DNA of 44,638 bases, from NCBI GenBank assembly GCA_038063375.1, contig JBBTVG010000014.1, positions 1 to 44,638 on the forward strand. Direction: 5' to 3'. The stretch is from Patescibacteria group bacterium. GTDB taxonomy: Bacteria > Patescibacteriota > Minisyncoccia > Phycocordibacterales > JANLHH01. The translations under genes and the position numbers were made by a program. The notes beneath the pieces were generated by a model. The model did no database searches, was not told where the DNA came from, and worked only from the letters and a program-made list of their open reading frames with translations. This document shows, one piece after another, positions 7,726 through 15,971 of the stretch (position 1 is the stretch's first letter; every line of letters begins with the position of its first letter).

Positions 7726-7755
7726 AAGGGGGAACACTATCTGGTGTTCCCCCTT
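7726..7755. terminator. Strong hairpin between the DUF397 and hydrolase-like genes
   Basis: Perfect 12-bp stem AAGGGGGAACAC / GTGTTCCCCCTT with a 6-nt loop. On the plus strand TTAGTTTAG follows; on the minus strand the tail is CACCATTTAAA, so no strong U-tract in the direction of the genes. It may terminate the DUF397 transcript or form a leader structure of the hydrolase-like gene. Confidence 0.6.
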
Positions 7756-7759
7756 TAGT

Positions 7760-7975
7760 TTAGACATCAAACTCTCCTTTCTTCACGCCTTGGATAAAGG
7801 CGCTCCACTCATCCCGAGTGAACGAGAGAGTTGGGCTGGAAGAGTCTTTGGTATCCCTGATGTCAACCGCCGTGCCGCCAATACGAACAGCAACACAGGT
7901 CTTGATCGGGAGATACCTGGTGATGGACGAGGTCTTGAAGCCATCGACTTCATGCGGGTTGCGTGGTTCTTTCAT
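7760..7975 (-). CDS. DUF397-domain protein, 71 aa
   Basis: The protein matches the DUF397 pattern: FKTSSI, CVAVRIGGTAVDIRDTKD, then LSFTRDEWSAFIQGVKKGEFD at the C-terminus. DUF397 is known mainly from actinobacteria, where it usually sits next to an XRE-type regulator; none is seen here. I chose the ATG at 7975 because AAAGGGG lies 7 nt upstream. A TTGACC-17-TACATT promoter sits about 75 nt upstream, leaving a leader of about 65-70 nt. The function is unknown; its presence in this genomic background is unusual. Confidence 0.8.
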   Translation of the reverse strand: MKEPRNPHEVDGFKTSSITRYLPIKTCVAVRIGGTAVDIRDTKDSSSPTLSFTRDEWSAFIQGVKKGEFDV

Positions 7976-8048
7976 TTGAATCCCCTTTGTAAAGAACGCT
8001 GACGTTGCCAAGAGAATCTTGAACAAGAACCGCCAATGTCTATTTGTA

Positions 8049-8077
8049 AATGTAGCACAATTAATACAAAAGGTCAA
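8049..8077 (-). promoter_or_regulatory. Promoter of the DUF397 gene
   Basis: TTGACC (8077-8072), a 17-bp spacer and TACATT (8054-8049). The leader to the ATG at 7975 contains the Shine-Dalgarno sequence. Confidence 0.7.
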
Positions 8078-8182
8078 CATATTTTCGTAACTTACTGAAT
8101 ATCCTTTAGTCAAAAGTGATGGAGGGTAGTTTTTCGAAAAAAGAAAGCGGAGACGAACGAAAGTAAAGCTGTTCTTTGAATA

Positions 8183-9784
8183 CTACACCGCCGGCAGTTC
8201 AATGTAAAACGTCGTTCCCTTCCCTTCTCCTTCCGATTGTGCCCAGATGCGCCCCTGGTGCGCCTTCACGATCTCCCGGGCGAGATACAAACCGATACCC
8301 GAGCCGTTGGCGTGGACTTTGTTGCTATTATCGGCACGATTGAATTTTCCAAACAGCTCATCCTTGAATTCATCGGGGAGGCCGATACCAGTGTCGTGTA
8401 TCGCAAAGAGCACCGCATGACGCTCGTTGTTTCTTGAAATGGATATGGTAATATTCCCTTTCGGCGTAAATTTGATCGCGTTATCAATAACATTAAGAAT
8501 TACCTGACGTATTTTCCCCTCATCAGCTTGCACGTAATTTTCTTTTCCGGGGCCTGCTTTGAATACAAGCGCGAGCTTTTTTTCGTCCATATTCGGCTTC
8601 AATTCATCAATGATCTTTCGGGTCAAGACTTTGATGTCTACCGGCGTCAAATGATACTGCATCCGGCCTTGTTCTATACGCGCCACATTAAGAAAATCCT
8701 CCACAACGTTGACCAGGCTCTGACTTGAGGCAAGTATTTTGTGTATCGGGCCCGCCACCTTCGCGGACATCTTCCCGTACGACCCCTCCAAAAGCAAAGA
8801 CGCGTAACCCTTGATGGCCGTAAGAGGGCTACGCAACTGATGTGACGCAATCGAAACAAACTCCGACTTTTGCTCGTCGAGCAATTTAAGTCGTTCGTTC
8901 GCTTTTTTGAGGTCTTTCGCCAAAAGTTCTGTCCGTTCTCTTGCTGAAACCTCTCCATGAACGCTCCGGATAAGAAAAATTCCAAATACGACCGTTGCTG
9001 TGAAAGTAATACCGGTTATCATCCAATCCCGTAAAGTTTCCGATAAAAGAAATCGAGTGAAGATAAAGATCCACAGTATGAACGTGAAAAATTCGGTTGT
9101 GATGATTTTTGCGTTAAAAAGACTGTATCGCGCGGCGGCATATCCCCAAAACAATAATCCAACGCTCACCAAAAAATTGCCGTACGGATATATGGGGATG
9201 TTGTACCACAAGAAAAAGTTTGTTGCCCCTCCGCCAAAACCGATAATGGATCCCCATAATAAAAATAAGTATTGACTCTTCCTGGTCTTGTCGGCGATGG
9301 TGAAGTACTTATTGAAAAGAAAAATGGTGGACACAAGAACACTGGCCACATATGTTGCAATATAGGTGGCATATATTGCTCCTGCTTCCGGCCAATATAA
9401 AAAGAATGATTTAGCACCGACGGCGGTGATGACAGATTCAGGAAATAAGGCCAACGAGCCTAGTACGATGGCCGAAAAAAAATAGAAAAAATACGACAAA
9501 TACCGCCAGAGTTTCTCCAGTTCAAGCAAGCGCACGATCCAGTGAAAGTAGAGGGGTGGTATAAAAATAGATCCAACGGTAAAAAATTTTATCCAAAACA
9601 ATGCGTCGCTCAAGATATCGGCAGACAACCATCTCCAATAACTTAAAGACCAAACGGCAATTGACACGCTAAAAAGCGTAAAGAGTTGATTCTCAAATGA
9701 GTGCCTGTTCTTGAGAAACACGAACGCACCGATAATAAGTGCGACGATACCATTAATAAGTCCAAAAACAGCAAATATTTCCAT
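8183..9784 (-). CDS. Membrane sensor histidine kinase with 7TM-type N-terminus
   Basis: A 533-residue orphan kinase. Residues 1-250 form about seven membrane helices, like the N-terminal 7TM region of histidine kinases. A linker helix leads to the HisKA dimerisation domain, with phospho-accepting His315 in SIASHQLRSPLTAIKGY. The HATPase domain has the N box (NVIDNAIKFT, Asn435), G1 box (DTGIGL, Asp464) and G2 box (GSGIGLYLAREIV, about 494-507). It ends at PAV with no receiver domain, and no response-regulator gene is in the window. The ATG at 9784 is 4 nt after a terminator-like T-tract, so expression may depend on read-through or on conditional termination. Confidence 0.92.
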   Translation of the reverse strand: MEIFAVFGLINGIVALIIGAFVFLKNRHSFENQLFTLFSVSIAVWSLSYWRWLSADILSDALFWIKFFTVGSIFIPPLYFHWIVRLLELEKLWRYLSYFFYFFSAIVLGSLALFPESVITAVGAKSFFLYWPEAGAIYATYIATYVASVLVSTIFLFNKYFTIADKTRKSQYLFLLWGSIIGFGGGATNFFLWYNIPIYPYGNFLVSVGLLFWGYAAARYSLFNAKIITTEFFTFILWIFIFTRFLLSETLRDWMITGITFTATVVFGIFLIRSVHGEVSARERTELLAKDLKKANERLKLLDEQKSEFVSIASHQLRSPLTAIKGYASLLLEGSYGKMSAKVAGPIHKILASSQSLVNVVEDFLNVARIEQGRMQYHLTPVDIKVLTRKIIDELKPNMDEKKLALVFKAGPGKENYVQADEGKIRQVILNVIDNAIKFTPKGNITISISRNNERHAVLFAIHDTGIGLPDEFKDELFGKFNRADNSNKVHANGSGIGLYLAREIVKAHQGRIWAQSEGEGKGTTFYIELPAV

Positions 9785-9787
9785 ATT

Positions 9788-9827
9788 AAAAAAAGCCCTA
9801 TATGCATAGTATATAATGCATATAGGG
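9788..9827 (-). terminator. Hairpin and T-tract just before the kinase start codon
   Basis: Perfect 12-bp stem CCCTATATGCAT / ATGCATATAGGG with an 8-nt loop, followed on the minus strand by CTTTTTTTAAT and then the kinase ATG. It looks like the terminator of the methyltransferase gene, but its position in the kinase leader also allows attenuation. Confidence 0.75.
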
Positions 9828-9832
9828 ACTTC

Positions 9833-10750
9833 TCAAGTATTTTTGTTGGCAACCGCCAACCCGTGGATAAGAAAAGGTTCATAAAAGATCGTGCAATCCT
9901 TCGGATGAAACCCTCCCTCTAAAAGAACTTCCGCCATTTGGCATCTGCTTCTATACACCATCGCCCAGTTCACGACGTCCGTCACAAATTCCCTTTCCGG
10001 GTTGTCGTTCACATTACAGGTGATGAATGCTCCGTTTCTCGCGAGAGAATCATACAGAGCGCTCACCAACTGTATTGCTTCCGGCTGGTTAAAATAATCA
10101 AGAAGTCCTACCATTTCGATAATGTCAGGATTCCAACCGTTGCAATATTTGCTGACATCTCGTACATCCGCCCTGATAAGTTCTACTGAACTGCTTACTC
10201 CGAACTCCGAAGCAAGCCCCTTGCTGTAATCCAGAGCTGATCTGCTTATGTCAACAAGTCTTACTTCAACGGCGCTACCAACCAACTTAAGTTCAGCAAT
10301 GGCTTCTATAACCGCCCTGGCCGAACCGGAAGCGACAGAGAGTATTCGTATCTTCCGCGAAGAACCATTCATTCTTTCTTGGATCGCGTTCCTGAGTTCC
10401 TTTTTTGTTAACGCGAGCCTGTTCCTGAGCGCCCCCGCATTGATAACACTCAACTCCCAAAAAGAAGAGACCAGTCTTTCCTTGGCACCCATGATGGGTT
10501 GTTTGTAGTACTGATACATCAGCTCTAGAGACTTGTATGTCTTTGAAGTTTCTCGGATCGCCTTCGTATGATCGTTAGACGACACAAAGATCCACTTACA
10601 GAGATTTTTAGGAAGCAGGTTGATGAACGGAAGCCAAAAGAAATAAAAATAAATCTTCTTCAGGAATCCGTGTTTTTCGTAAGCCTTACCGTCTTCAATG
10701 ACAACTTTCACGTCTTCGCATTTACCGCACTGGCAGTAGACCGAATTCAT
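9833..10750 (-). CDS. Class I SAM-dependent methyltransferase
   Basis: A 305-residue protein. The N-terminus holds a cysteine cluster (CQCGKC, residues 6-11) and a hydrophobic stretch (FYFFWLPFINLLPKNL). A Rossmann-type SAM-binding domain follows, with motif I at about 136-148 (ILSVASGSARAV), an acidic strand end (VRLVDISRSALDYS) and ELIRADVRDV. The substrate is unknown. I chose the ATG at 10750 because GGGAGG precedes it by 9 nt; a further in-frame codon at 10822 is unnecessary. The TTGACT-16-TATTCT promoter and the terminator after the gene mark it as monocistronic. Confidence 0.82.
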   Translation of the reverse strand: MNSVYCQCGKCEDVKVVIEDGKAYEKHGFLKKIYFYFFWLPFINLLPKNLCKWIFVSSNDHTKAIRETSKTYKSLELMYQYYKQPIMGAKERLVSSFWELSVINAGALRNRLALTKKELRNAIQERMNGSSRKIRILSVASGSARAVIEAIAELKLVGSAVEVRLVDISRSALDYSKGLASEFGVSSSVELIRADVRDVSKYCNGWNPDIIEMVGLLDYFNQPEAIQLVSALYDSLARNGAFITCNVNDNPEREFVTDVVNWAMVYRSRCQMAEVLLEGGFHPKDCTIFYEPFLIHGLAVANKNT

Positions 10751-10810
10751 TGGTAATTCCTCCCAAGTAAAACTGTTTAAGAACGATGATAGTGATAAAT
10801 ATCTTCTTAT

Positions 10811-10838
10811 AGAATACCTCAAAATACGCGTAAGTCAA
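10811..10838 (-). promoter_or_regulatory. Promoter of the methyltransferase gene
   Basis: TTGACT (10838-10833), a 16-bp spacer and TATTCT (10816-10811). The inferred leader is about 55 nt and contains GGGAGG. Confidence 0.65.
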
Positions 10839-10862
10839 GTATCGGCACCACAACAGTACTGA

Positions 10863-11004
10863 TTATTTTGACAAGCGAGGATCGCGTGGAAAATTCTTAT
10901 TTTAATTTTACACAGCGTCCGAGCGACGTCAAAACAAAGGGTGTACTTTTCTTCCGCCCTTTATTTTGACAAGCGAGGAGTGGTATGAAGTCAAAACAAA
11001 GGGT
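10863..11004. repeat. Two related hairpin repeats after dnaJ
   Basis: A 19-bp direct repeat, TTATTTTGACAAGCGAGGA, occurs at 10863-10881 and 10961-10979. Each copy is followed by GTCAAAACAAAGGGT (10928-10942 and 10990-11004), which is nearly the inverse complement of its start. The second unit folds as CCCTTTATTTTGAC / GTCAAAACAAAGGG with a 19-nt loop; the first has a 46-bp interior. No gene is visible in the 273-bp gap between dnaJ and the methyltransferase. Confidence 0.7.
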
Positions 11005-11023
11005 ATTGATTTTCTTTTTCCCT

Positions 11024-12118
11024 TTATATCCCCTCTTTCTTCAATTCTTCAACGAGAGCTTTCGCTTTTTTCGATAATTTTTTAGGGAGTTCTATGTTCA
11101 GATGGACAAGAAGGTCGCCGCGTTTATTGTTCCCTGTCGGTATGCCCTTGCCCTTCACTCGAAGCACTTCTCCCAAAGTGGTACCCGGCGGAATCGTGAC
11201 GCTCATATTCCCCTCCAAGGTCACGATGTTTTGTTCTATTCCCAAAAGAGCGTCAGATAGTTTGACATAGAGATCCATATGCAAGTTTTCACCGTCGCGC
11301 CGAAAGACCTGATGCTCTGTCACGCGTACTTTAATATACAGATCGCCGGAAAGACCGCGCGCCACCGCCTCTCCTTTCCCGGACAAACGAATAACTTCTC
11401 CGTCTCTGATACCGGGCGGCATGTGGATAAGCGCTTCATACTCTCCTTTTGTCACACAATGACCTTTGCAGGTGAAGCACTTTTCTTCAGGAACTTGTCC
11501 GGAACCAAAACAGGTACTGCATTCGCGCACCGTATTGAATGTGCCAAAAAAAGATTTCTTAACCTCATTGAATCTTCCTTTCCCGTTGCAAAGATCGCAG
11601 GTCTTCATCTTTGAACCCTCCTTCGCTCCCGACCCTTTGCATGTTTTACATACCGAGGTTTTGGTAATCAATATTTTCCGCTGTGCTCCAAAGACAGACT
11701 CCTTGAAAGGAATTTCAATATCAATGGAAATGTCCCGACCGCGCTTTGTCTGCGTGCCGCCCCCTTGGTATGCACCGCCAAAGAATTCACTGAAGATGTC
11801 GCCAAGATCAAACTCAACTCCCCCAAAACCTTGGGCGGCGTTGCCAAATCCTGAAAATCCTTGGTTTCCTCCGCTGAATCCCGAGAATCCCTGCCCTCCG
11901 CCGGCGCTATTGAACGCATGCCCATGGGTATCATATTCCGCTCGTTTTTGTTTATTGGAAAGCACTTGGTACGCTTCATTCAATTCCTTAAACTTCAATT
12001 CATCGCCGCCGCTTTTGTCAGGGTGATATTTATGCGCAAGCTTCCGGAAGGCCTTTTTGATGTCCTCCGATGAAGCTTTCTCCTCAACGCCTAAAATTTT
12101 ATAGTAGTCTTTTCCCAT
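11024..12118 (-). CDS. dnaJ: Chaperone DnaJ (Hsp40)
   Basis: DnaJ delivers unfolded clients to DnaK and stimulates its ATPase. The protein has 364 residues. Domains: J domain with HPD at residues 32-34; a Gly/Phe-rich region at about 73-125; and a zinc domain with [24 protein letters not shown] and a fourth repeat, CFTCKGHC, that lacks the usual final glycine. The substrate-binding C-terminal domains follow. I chose the ATG at 12118 ([11 protein letters not shown]). TATAAT ends 6 nt upstream, so dnaJ has its own likely leaderless transcript in addition to any read-through from dnaK. Confidence 0.96.
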   Translation of the reverse strand: MGKDYYKILGVEEKASSEDIKKAFRKLAHKYHPDKSGGDELKFKELNEAYQVLSNKQKRAEYDTHGHAFNSAGGGQGFSGFSGGNQGFSGFGNAAQGFGGVEFDLGDIFSEFFGGAYQGGGTQTKRGRDISIDIEIPFKESVFGAQRKILITKTSVCKTCKGSGAKEGSKMKTCDLCNGKGRFNEVKKSFFGTFNTVRECSTCFGSGQVPEEKCFTCKGHCVTKGEYEALIHMPPGIRDGEVIRLSGKGEAVARGLSGDLYIKVRVTEHQVFRRDGENLHMDLYVKLSDALLGIEQNIVTLEGNMSVTIPPGTTLGEVLRVKGKGIPTGNNKRGDLLVHLNIELPKKLSKKAKALVEELKKEGI

Positions 12119-12124
12119 ATATTC

Positions 12125-12130
12125 ATTATA
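12125..12130 (-). promoter_or_regulatory. -10 box of dnaJ
   Basis: TATAAT 6 nt upstream of the ATG. No good -35 is visible at normal spacing, so this is weaker evidence than the two-box promoters. Confidence 0.45.
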
Positions 12131-12208
12131 TAACATATTCCCCGTAAAGAAGAAACCGCAAACCGTTTTAATTGAAAAAGGCGAGTACCATACCCACCCT
12201 TTTCACAA

Positions 12209-14146
12209 TTATTTATCGTTCCCCTTTTGGCCATCTTCCCCTTGTTTTTCTTCGTCTTTTCCATTTTGGTCCGGCTTCTCTTCAAACTTCGCGTCCCGCA
12301 CATTCCCTTCTGCCCCATCGCCTTGAGAACCTGTTCCCGTTCCCGCATTCTTAGCGAGATGTTCCCCGATCCTCTGCATTTCCGTAGAGAGTCCTTCGGT
12401 CGCGCTTTTTATCGTTTCAAAATTATCTTTCTCCTTTATTTCACGAAGTATTTTTATTTTTTCTTCAATGCTTGTTTTTATCTCCTCGGGGATTTTGCCG
12501 GCGCTGTCTTTGAGCGCTTTTTCTGCCGTATAGGTCATCTGCTCGGCAATATTCTTCGCTTCGATCAGCTCTTTTTTCTGCTTATCCTCTGCCGCGTGCA
12601 CTTGTGCCTCCGTCTTCATGCGTTCAATATCCTGCGCGGAGAGACCCGAGCTTGCTTCAATGCGAATGGATTGCTCCTTGTTTGTTGTCTTATCTTTTGC
12701 TTTCACATTCAAGATGCCGTTTGCATCCACATCAAACATCACTTCCACCTGCGGCATGCCGCGCGGTGAGGGTGGGATGCCGTCCAAGATAAACCGTCCA
12801 AGACTTTTGTTATCAGCCGCCAGCGGGCGTTCTCCTTGCACAATGTGAATCTCAACCGATGTCTGGTTATCGGCGGCCGTTGAGAAAATTTGCGATTTGG
12901 ACGCGGGAATCGTTGTATTTCTTTCTATCAGCTTTGTCGCGACACCACCCATGGTCTCAATGCCCAAAGAAAGCGGGATGACATCGAGCAAAAGGATATC
13001 TTTTACGTCTCCCTGCAAAATGCCTGCTTGGATTGCCGCGCCGAGCGCCACCACCTCATCGGGGTTGATGGATTTGTTCGGCTCCTTGCCAAACAGCTCC
13101 TTCACGGCATTTTGAATAGCGGGCATGCGCGTCTGGCCTCCCACCAAGAGGATCTCATTGATATCCGAAATACCGAAAGGCGATGCTCCAAGCGCGCGTT
13201 TAGTGATCGCGATGGATTTATCAATAAATTCCCGCGCGAGTTCTTCAAGTTTTGCGCGACTTAGTTTCAACATGAGGTGTCGCGGCCCGGATGCATCCGA
13301 AGTGACAAACGGAATATTAATTTCTGTTTCCGGCGTGGTGGAAAGCTCGTGTTTCGCCTTTTCTGCCGCTTCTTTGAGGCGCTGGAGCGCGAGCACGTCT
13401 TTGGTAATATCAATACCCGATTCTTTTTTAAATTCATCGGCAATCCACGTGATAACTTTCTGGTCAATGTCCTCACCGCCCATGTGCACATCGCCATCCG
13501 TTGATTTCACTTCTATCACATCATCCCCCACCTCAAGTACGGATACGTCAAACGTACCGCCGCCAAAGTCGTATACGACGATTTTCTCATCCTTTTTCTT
13601 GTTGAACCCATAGGCGAGCGCCGCCGCCGTGGGTTCATTGATGATCCTCTTTACGTCAAATCCCGCTATTTTCCCGGCATCTTTTGTCGCTTTTCGTTGG
13701 TCGTCATTAAAATATGCCGGCACGGTGATAACCACTTCGGTGATCGTTTCACCGAGCTTCGCTTCGGCATCGTGCTTAAATTTCTGCAGCACCATGGCGG
13801 AGATCTCTTCCGGGCGATAGAACTTGTCCCCCATTTTTACCTTTACGCCGCCATTATCGCCTTCTTCAATAGTGAATGGGGATGTCTTGGTATCTCGTTG
13901 GACGCCCGCATCGCTCCATTTGTGCCCGATAAGACGCTTGATACCGAACAAAGTATTAATAGGGTTGGTTACCGCCTGTCTTTTCGCAATGAGTCCCACA
14001 AGGCGCTCATTGGATTTGGAAAGAGCGATCACGGACGGCGTCGTGCGCGCGCCTTCCGTGTTTTCTATGATGGTCGGTTCTCCTCCTGAGACAACCGCCA
14101 TTGCCGAATTTGTTGTTCCTAGATCAATTCCTAATATTTTACTCAT
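12209..14146 (-). CDS. dnaK: Chaperone DnaK (Hsp70)
   Basis: DnaK is the ATP-driven Hsp70. At 645 residues it is full length. The N-terminal ATPase has [13 protein letters not shown] (phosphate 1), [16 protein letters not shown] (phosphate 2) and [14 protein letters not shown] (adenosine loop). The interdomain linker is [20 protein letters not shown] beta-sandwich substrate domain, a helical lid and a Gly/Gln/Lys-rich disordered tail ([14 protein letters not shown]) follow. A TTTACA-17-TATAAA promoter lies about 45 nt upstream. No CIRCE element is visible. Confidence 0.98.
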   Translation of the reverse strand: MSKILGIDLGTTNSAMAVVSGGEPTIIENTEGARTTPSVIALSKSNERLVGLIAKRQAVTNPINTLFGIKRLIGHKWSDAGVQRDTKTSPFTIEEGDNGGVKVKMGDKFYRPEEISAMVLQKFKHDAEAKLGETITEVVITVPAYFNDDQRKATKDAGKIAGFDVKRIINEPTAAALAYGFNKKKDEKIVVYDFGGGTFDVSVLEVGDDVIEVKSTDGDVHMGGEDIDQKVITWIADEFKKESGIDITKDVLALQRLKEAAEKAKHELSTTPETEINIPFVTSDASGPRHLMLKLSRAKLEELAREFIDKSIAITKRALGASPFGISDINEILLVGGQTRMPAIQNAVKELFGKEPNKSINPDEVVALGAAIQAGILQGDVKDILLLDVIPLSLGIETMGGVATKLIERNTTIPASKSQIFSTAADNQTSVEIHIVQGERPLAADNKSLGRFILDGIPPSPRGMPQVEVMFDVDANGILNVKAKDKTTNKEQSIRIEASSGLSAQDIERMKTEAQVHAAEDKQKKELIEAKNIAEQMTYTAEKALKDSAGKIPEEIKTSIEEKIKILREIKEKDNFETIKSATEGLSTEMQRIGEHLAKNAGTGTGSQGDGAEGNVRDAKFEEKPDQNGKDEEKQGEDGQKGNDK

Positions 14147-14188
14147 ATATTTGATGTGCTATGTTAAAAAATACTCATAGACGGATAT

Positions 14189-14217
14189 TTTATAACATAT
14201 ATTATTTCTTTTGTAAA
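14189..14217 (-). promoter_or_regulatory. Promoter of dnaK
   Basis: TTTACA (14217-14212), a 17-bp spacer and TATAAA (14194-14189). The leader has a small inverted repeat, CTATG...CATAG. This promoter lies in the grpE-dnaK gap. Confidence 0.6.
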
Positions 14218-14241
14218 GTTCTGTGGCGCTTGTAGGTAGCA

Positions 14242-14829
14242 TCACTCTGTATATTGTTTGATTTTTACCTGTGCGGCTCTGATCACTTTGTCCCGCAAGC
14301 GATATCCTTTTTGTACAACCTCCGCCACAGTGTTGTCTTCCTCTTTTTTATCTGTTTTTATGACCTCAAGGGAGGCATGCTCGTGTGGATTAAAATGTTC
14401 CCCTTTTGGATCAATGACTTGCACGCCATTTTGTTCTAAAACCCCCATAAATTGCGCGTAAATATGCTCCACACCGGTCCTCCAATTCTTATCAACTTTT
14501 TCCCATGCGAGAGTGTTGCCAAAGGCCATACCGAAACTGTCCAATACTACCAGAAGCTCGTGAATGATATCCTCGGTTGCAAATTTCGCAAAGCGTTCTT
14601 TTTCCGCCACCGTCTCTTTCTTTAGATTCAGAAAATCAGCTTTTGCTCTCTGCCAGCCGTCTAAATATTCCTGTTTTTCCTGCACGCACGTTTTAAGACG
14701 CTCTCGTAATTTTTTAAGCGCATCGGCACCACTATCCTCTTCGGATTCAAACACCACGTCGTCCAATGCCACGTGAGGCTCTTTGGCAACATTGTCGTTT
14801 TCTTGTTTGTGCGGTGTTTTCTTTACCAT
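14242..14829 (-). CDS. grpE: Nucleotide exchange factor GrpE
   Basis: GrpE exchanges ADP for ATP on DnaK. The 195-residue protein has a charged disordered N-terminus, a long coiled coil (about residues 35-85, KKLRERLKTCVQEKQEYLDGW) and the C-terminal beta domain with the conserved HFNPHEHASL and VVQKGYRLRDKVIRAAQVKI. It precedes dnaK in the usual order. The start codon is 9 nt from a 164-bp near-palindrome (14839-15002), which may contain its regulatory region. Confidence 0.96.
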   Translation of the reverse strand: MVKKTPHKQENDNVAKEPHVALDDVVFESEEDSGADALKKLRERLKTCVQEKQEYLDGWQRAKADFLNLKKETVAEKERFAKFATEDIIHELLVVLDSFGMAFGNTLAWEKVDKNWRTGVEHIYAQFMGVLEQNGVQVIDPKGEHFNPHEHASLEVIKTDKKEEDNTVAEVVQKGYRLRDKVIRAAQVKIKQYTE

Positions 14830-14838
14830 ACCTTGAAT

Positions 14839-15002
14839 ACTTTGAGTTACGAAACTCGCTTTCGCAGGATTTTTCTTTAATTTCGAGCGAGACGCCGGGG
14901 AGAATTATTCAACATATACGGCGTATATATTGAATAATTCTCCCCAAGTCGTAGCCGAAATTTAAGGAAAAGACGCGGAATTGGAGTTTCGTAATTCAAA
15001 GT
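14839..15002. repeat. 164-bp near-palindrome upstream of grpE
   Basis: The outer arms ACTTTGAGTTACGAAACTC (14839-14857) and GAGTTTCGTAATTCAAAGT (14984-15002) differ at one base. The core is a 49-bp palindrome centred at about 14920: GGGGAGAATTATTCAA...TTGAATAATTCTCCCC with an ATATACG-G-CGTATAT centre and a single mismatch. Regions between core and outer arms also pair partly (for example TTAATTTCG with CGAAATTTAA). No coding signal is seen in it. It could form a cruciform in DNA or a very long hairpin in RNA. Confidence 0.85.
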
Positions 15003-15059
15003 GAATAACAAAACTACTGTCAAAGTTTCATGACCCTGAAATCTCTCTTACTCGCGGAG

Positions 15060-15091
15060 AAACTAGCGTTTGCTCCATTGTGGAGCTTTGC
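15060..15091 (-). repeat. Duplicated tail of rpsI
   Basis: A 32-bp copy, with one mismatch, of 15182-15213, which encodes the last codons and stop of rpsI (...PQWSKR-stop). The copy lies 122 bp downstream of the real gene end and is not part of an open gene. Confidence 0.85.
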
Positions 15092-15159
15092 TCCTTTGAG
15101 AACCCTCGGTTCTCAACGTGCTTCGCACTGCTCTCCGATACGGGGAACTCCCGTTCCCC
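15082..15159. repeat. Chain of small perfect hairpins between the rpsI tail copies
   Basis: Four consecutive hairpins: GGAGC-TTT-GCTCC (15082-15094), TTGAGAACC-CTC-GGTTCTCAA (15096-15116), GTGC-TTC-GCAC (15118-15128) and GGGGAAC-TCCC-GTTCCCC (15142-15159). This non-coding stretch resembles a REP-like cluster. It may also terminate the ribosomal operon, although there is no U-tract. Confidence 0.7.
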
Positions 15160-15184
15160 GACCCCCTCCCACAATGATCGCAAA

Positions 15185-15601
15185 CTAGCGTTTGCTCCAT
15201 TGTGGCGCTTTGCGAGCTTTTTTCAAACCGAACTTTCTTCGCTCTTTCACGCGCGGATCGCGCTTAAGAAACCCGGCTTTTTTGAGTTTTTTTCTGAGCT
15301 CCTCGTCAAACAAAACAAGCGCGCGCGAGATCCCGTGCCGCATTGCTTCAGCTTGAGCGTGAATGCCTCCTCCCGTTATCTTGGCGGAAACCTTGAATTT
15401 TGCGGGAACTTTTGATTTGGAAAAAGACTCGGTTACTACCTCCTGCATCTCCCCTGTCGGGAAATACACGTTGAGCTCGCGATCGTTCACTACAAATTGG
15501 TTCTTGGCTGCCTCCGTCAGGCGCACGCGCGCCACGGCGGTCTTCCTTCGTCCCACCGCTTCAATGTATCTGCTTTTTGTTTTGTTTGTTTCTGTTGTCA
15601 T
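15185..15601 (-). CDS. rpsI: Ribosomal protein S9
   Basis: S9 of the small subunit, 138 residues. The start region YIEAVGRRKTAVARVRL and the C-terminus (FLKRDPRVKERRKFGLKKARKAPQWSKR) are diagnostic; the final KR tail reaches the P site. It follows rplM by 6 nt. The last 30 or so bases, including the stop, are repeated at 15060-15091. Confidence 0.98.
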   Translation of the reverse strand: MTTETNKTKSRYIEAVGRRKTAVARVRLTEAAKNQFVVNDRELNVYFPTGEMQEVVTESFSKSKVPAKFKVSAKITGGGIHAQAEAMRHGISRALVLFDEELRKKLKKAGFLKRDPRVKERRKFGLKKARKAPQWSKR

Positions 15602-15607
15602 GAAATT

Positions 15608-15952
15608 TTACTCGGTGACTTCTAGATTTTTCAACATAATGCTCCGGAGCTTGTTTGTCGGAAGCATGCCTTTGACCGCCAATCTAAAAATTTCAGCATA
15701 TCCTTTGTTTGCGACCACCTCCTTCATCGGCTTCTCTTTCTGTCCTCCCGGATATCCGGAAAAAGTTTTATATATTTTACCGTCCAACTTTTTAGGGGTC
15801 ATCTTTATCTTGGAAGCGTTGATGATGTGTACTCTCACCGCCGGTGCCAAATGCCGTTTATAGGTGGTCGTGTTCTTACCCATCAGAAAAACCGCTGCTT
15901 GGCTTGCAACTCGTCCGAGACTTTTTTGATTTGCGTCAATAGTGTATTCCAT
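15608..15952 (-). CDS. rplM: Ribosomal protein L13
   Basis: L13 of the large subunit. I chose the ATG at 15952 (MEYTIDANQKSLGRVASQAA) with AGAAG before it, giving 114 residues; the longer reading frame from 16009 overlaps rplQ. It has the conserved NASKIKMTPKKLDGKIYKTFSGYPGG segment. This is slightly short compared with about 142 residues in E. coli: the C-terminal part after LRSIMLKNLEVTE is trimmed. Confidence 0.95.
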   Translation of the reverse strand: MEYTIDANQKSLGRVASQAAVFLMGKNTTTYKRHLAPAVRVHIINASKIKMTPKKLDGKIYKTFSGYPGGQKEKPMKEVVANKGYAEIFRLAVKGMLPTNKLRSIMLKNLEVTE

Positions 15953-15971
15953 AATTCTTCTGTTCGTAACT

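Noticed and set aside
10863-11004. Possible CRISPR array
   Set aside because: There are only two repeat units with unequal spacing, the repeats are part of hairpins, and there are no cas genes. No CRISPR array is seen elsewhere in the window.
11466-12026. 186-codon open frame on the plus strand, antisense to dnaJ
   Set aside because: It lies entirely across a clear dnaJ gene, and its protein is low-complexity and proline-rich, mirroring the Gly/Phe region. It has no promoter or ribosome site.
14147-14241. CIRCE heat-shock operator before dnaK
   Set aside because: No TTAGCACTC-N9-GAGTGCTAA or close variant is present in the dnaK or grpE upstream regions.
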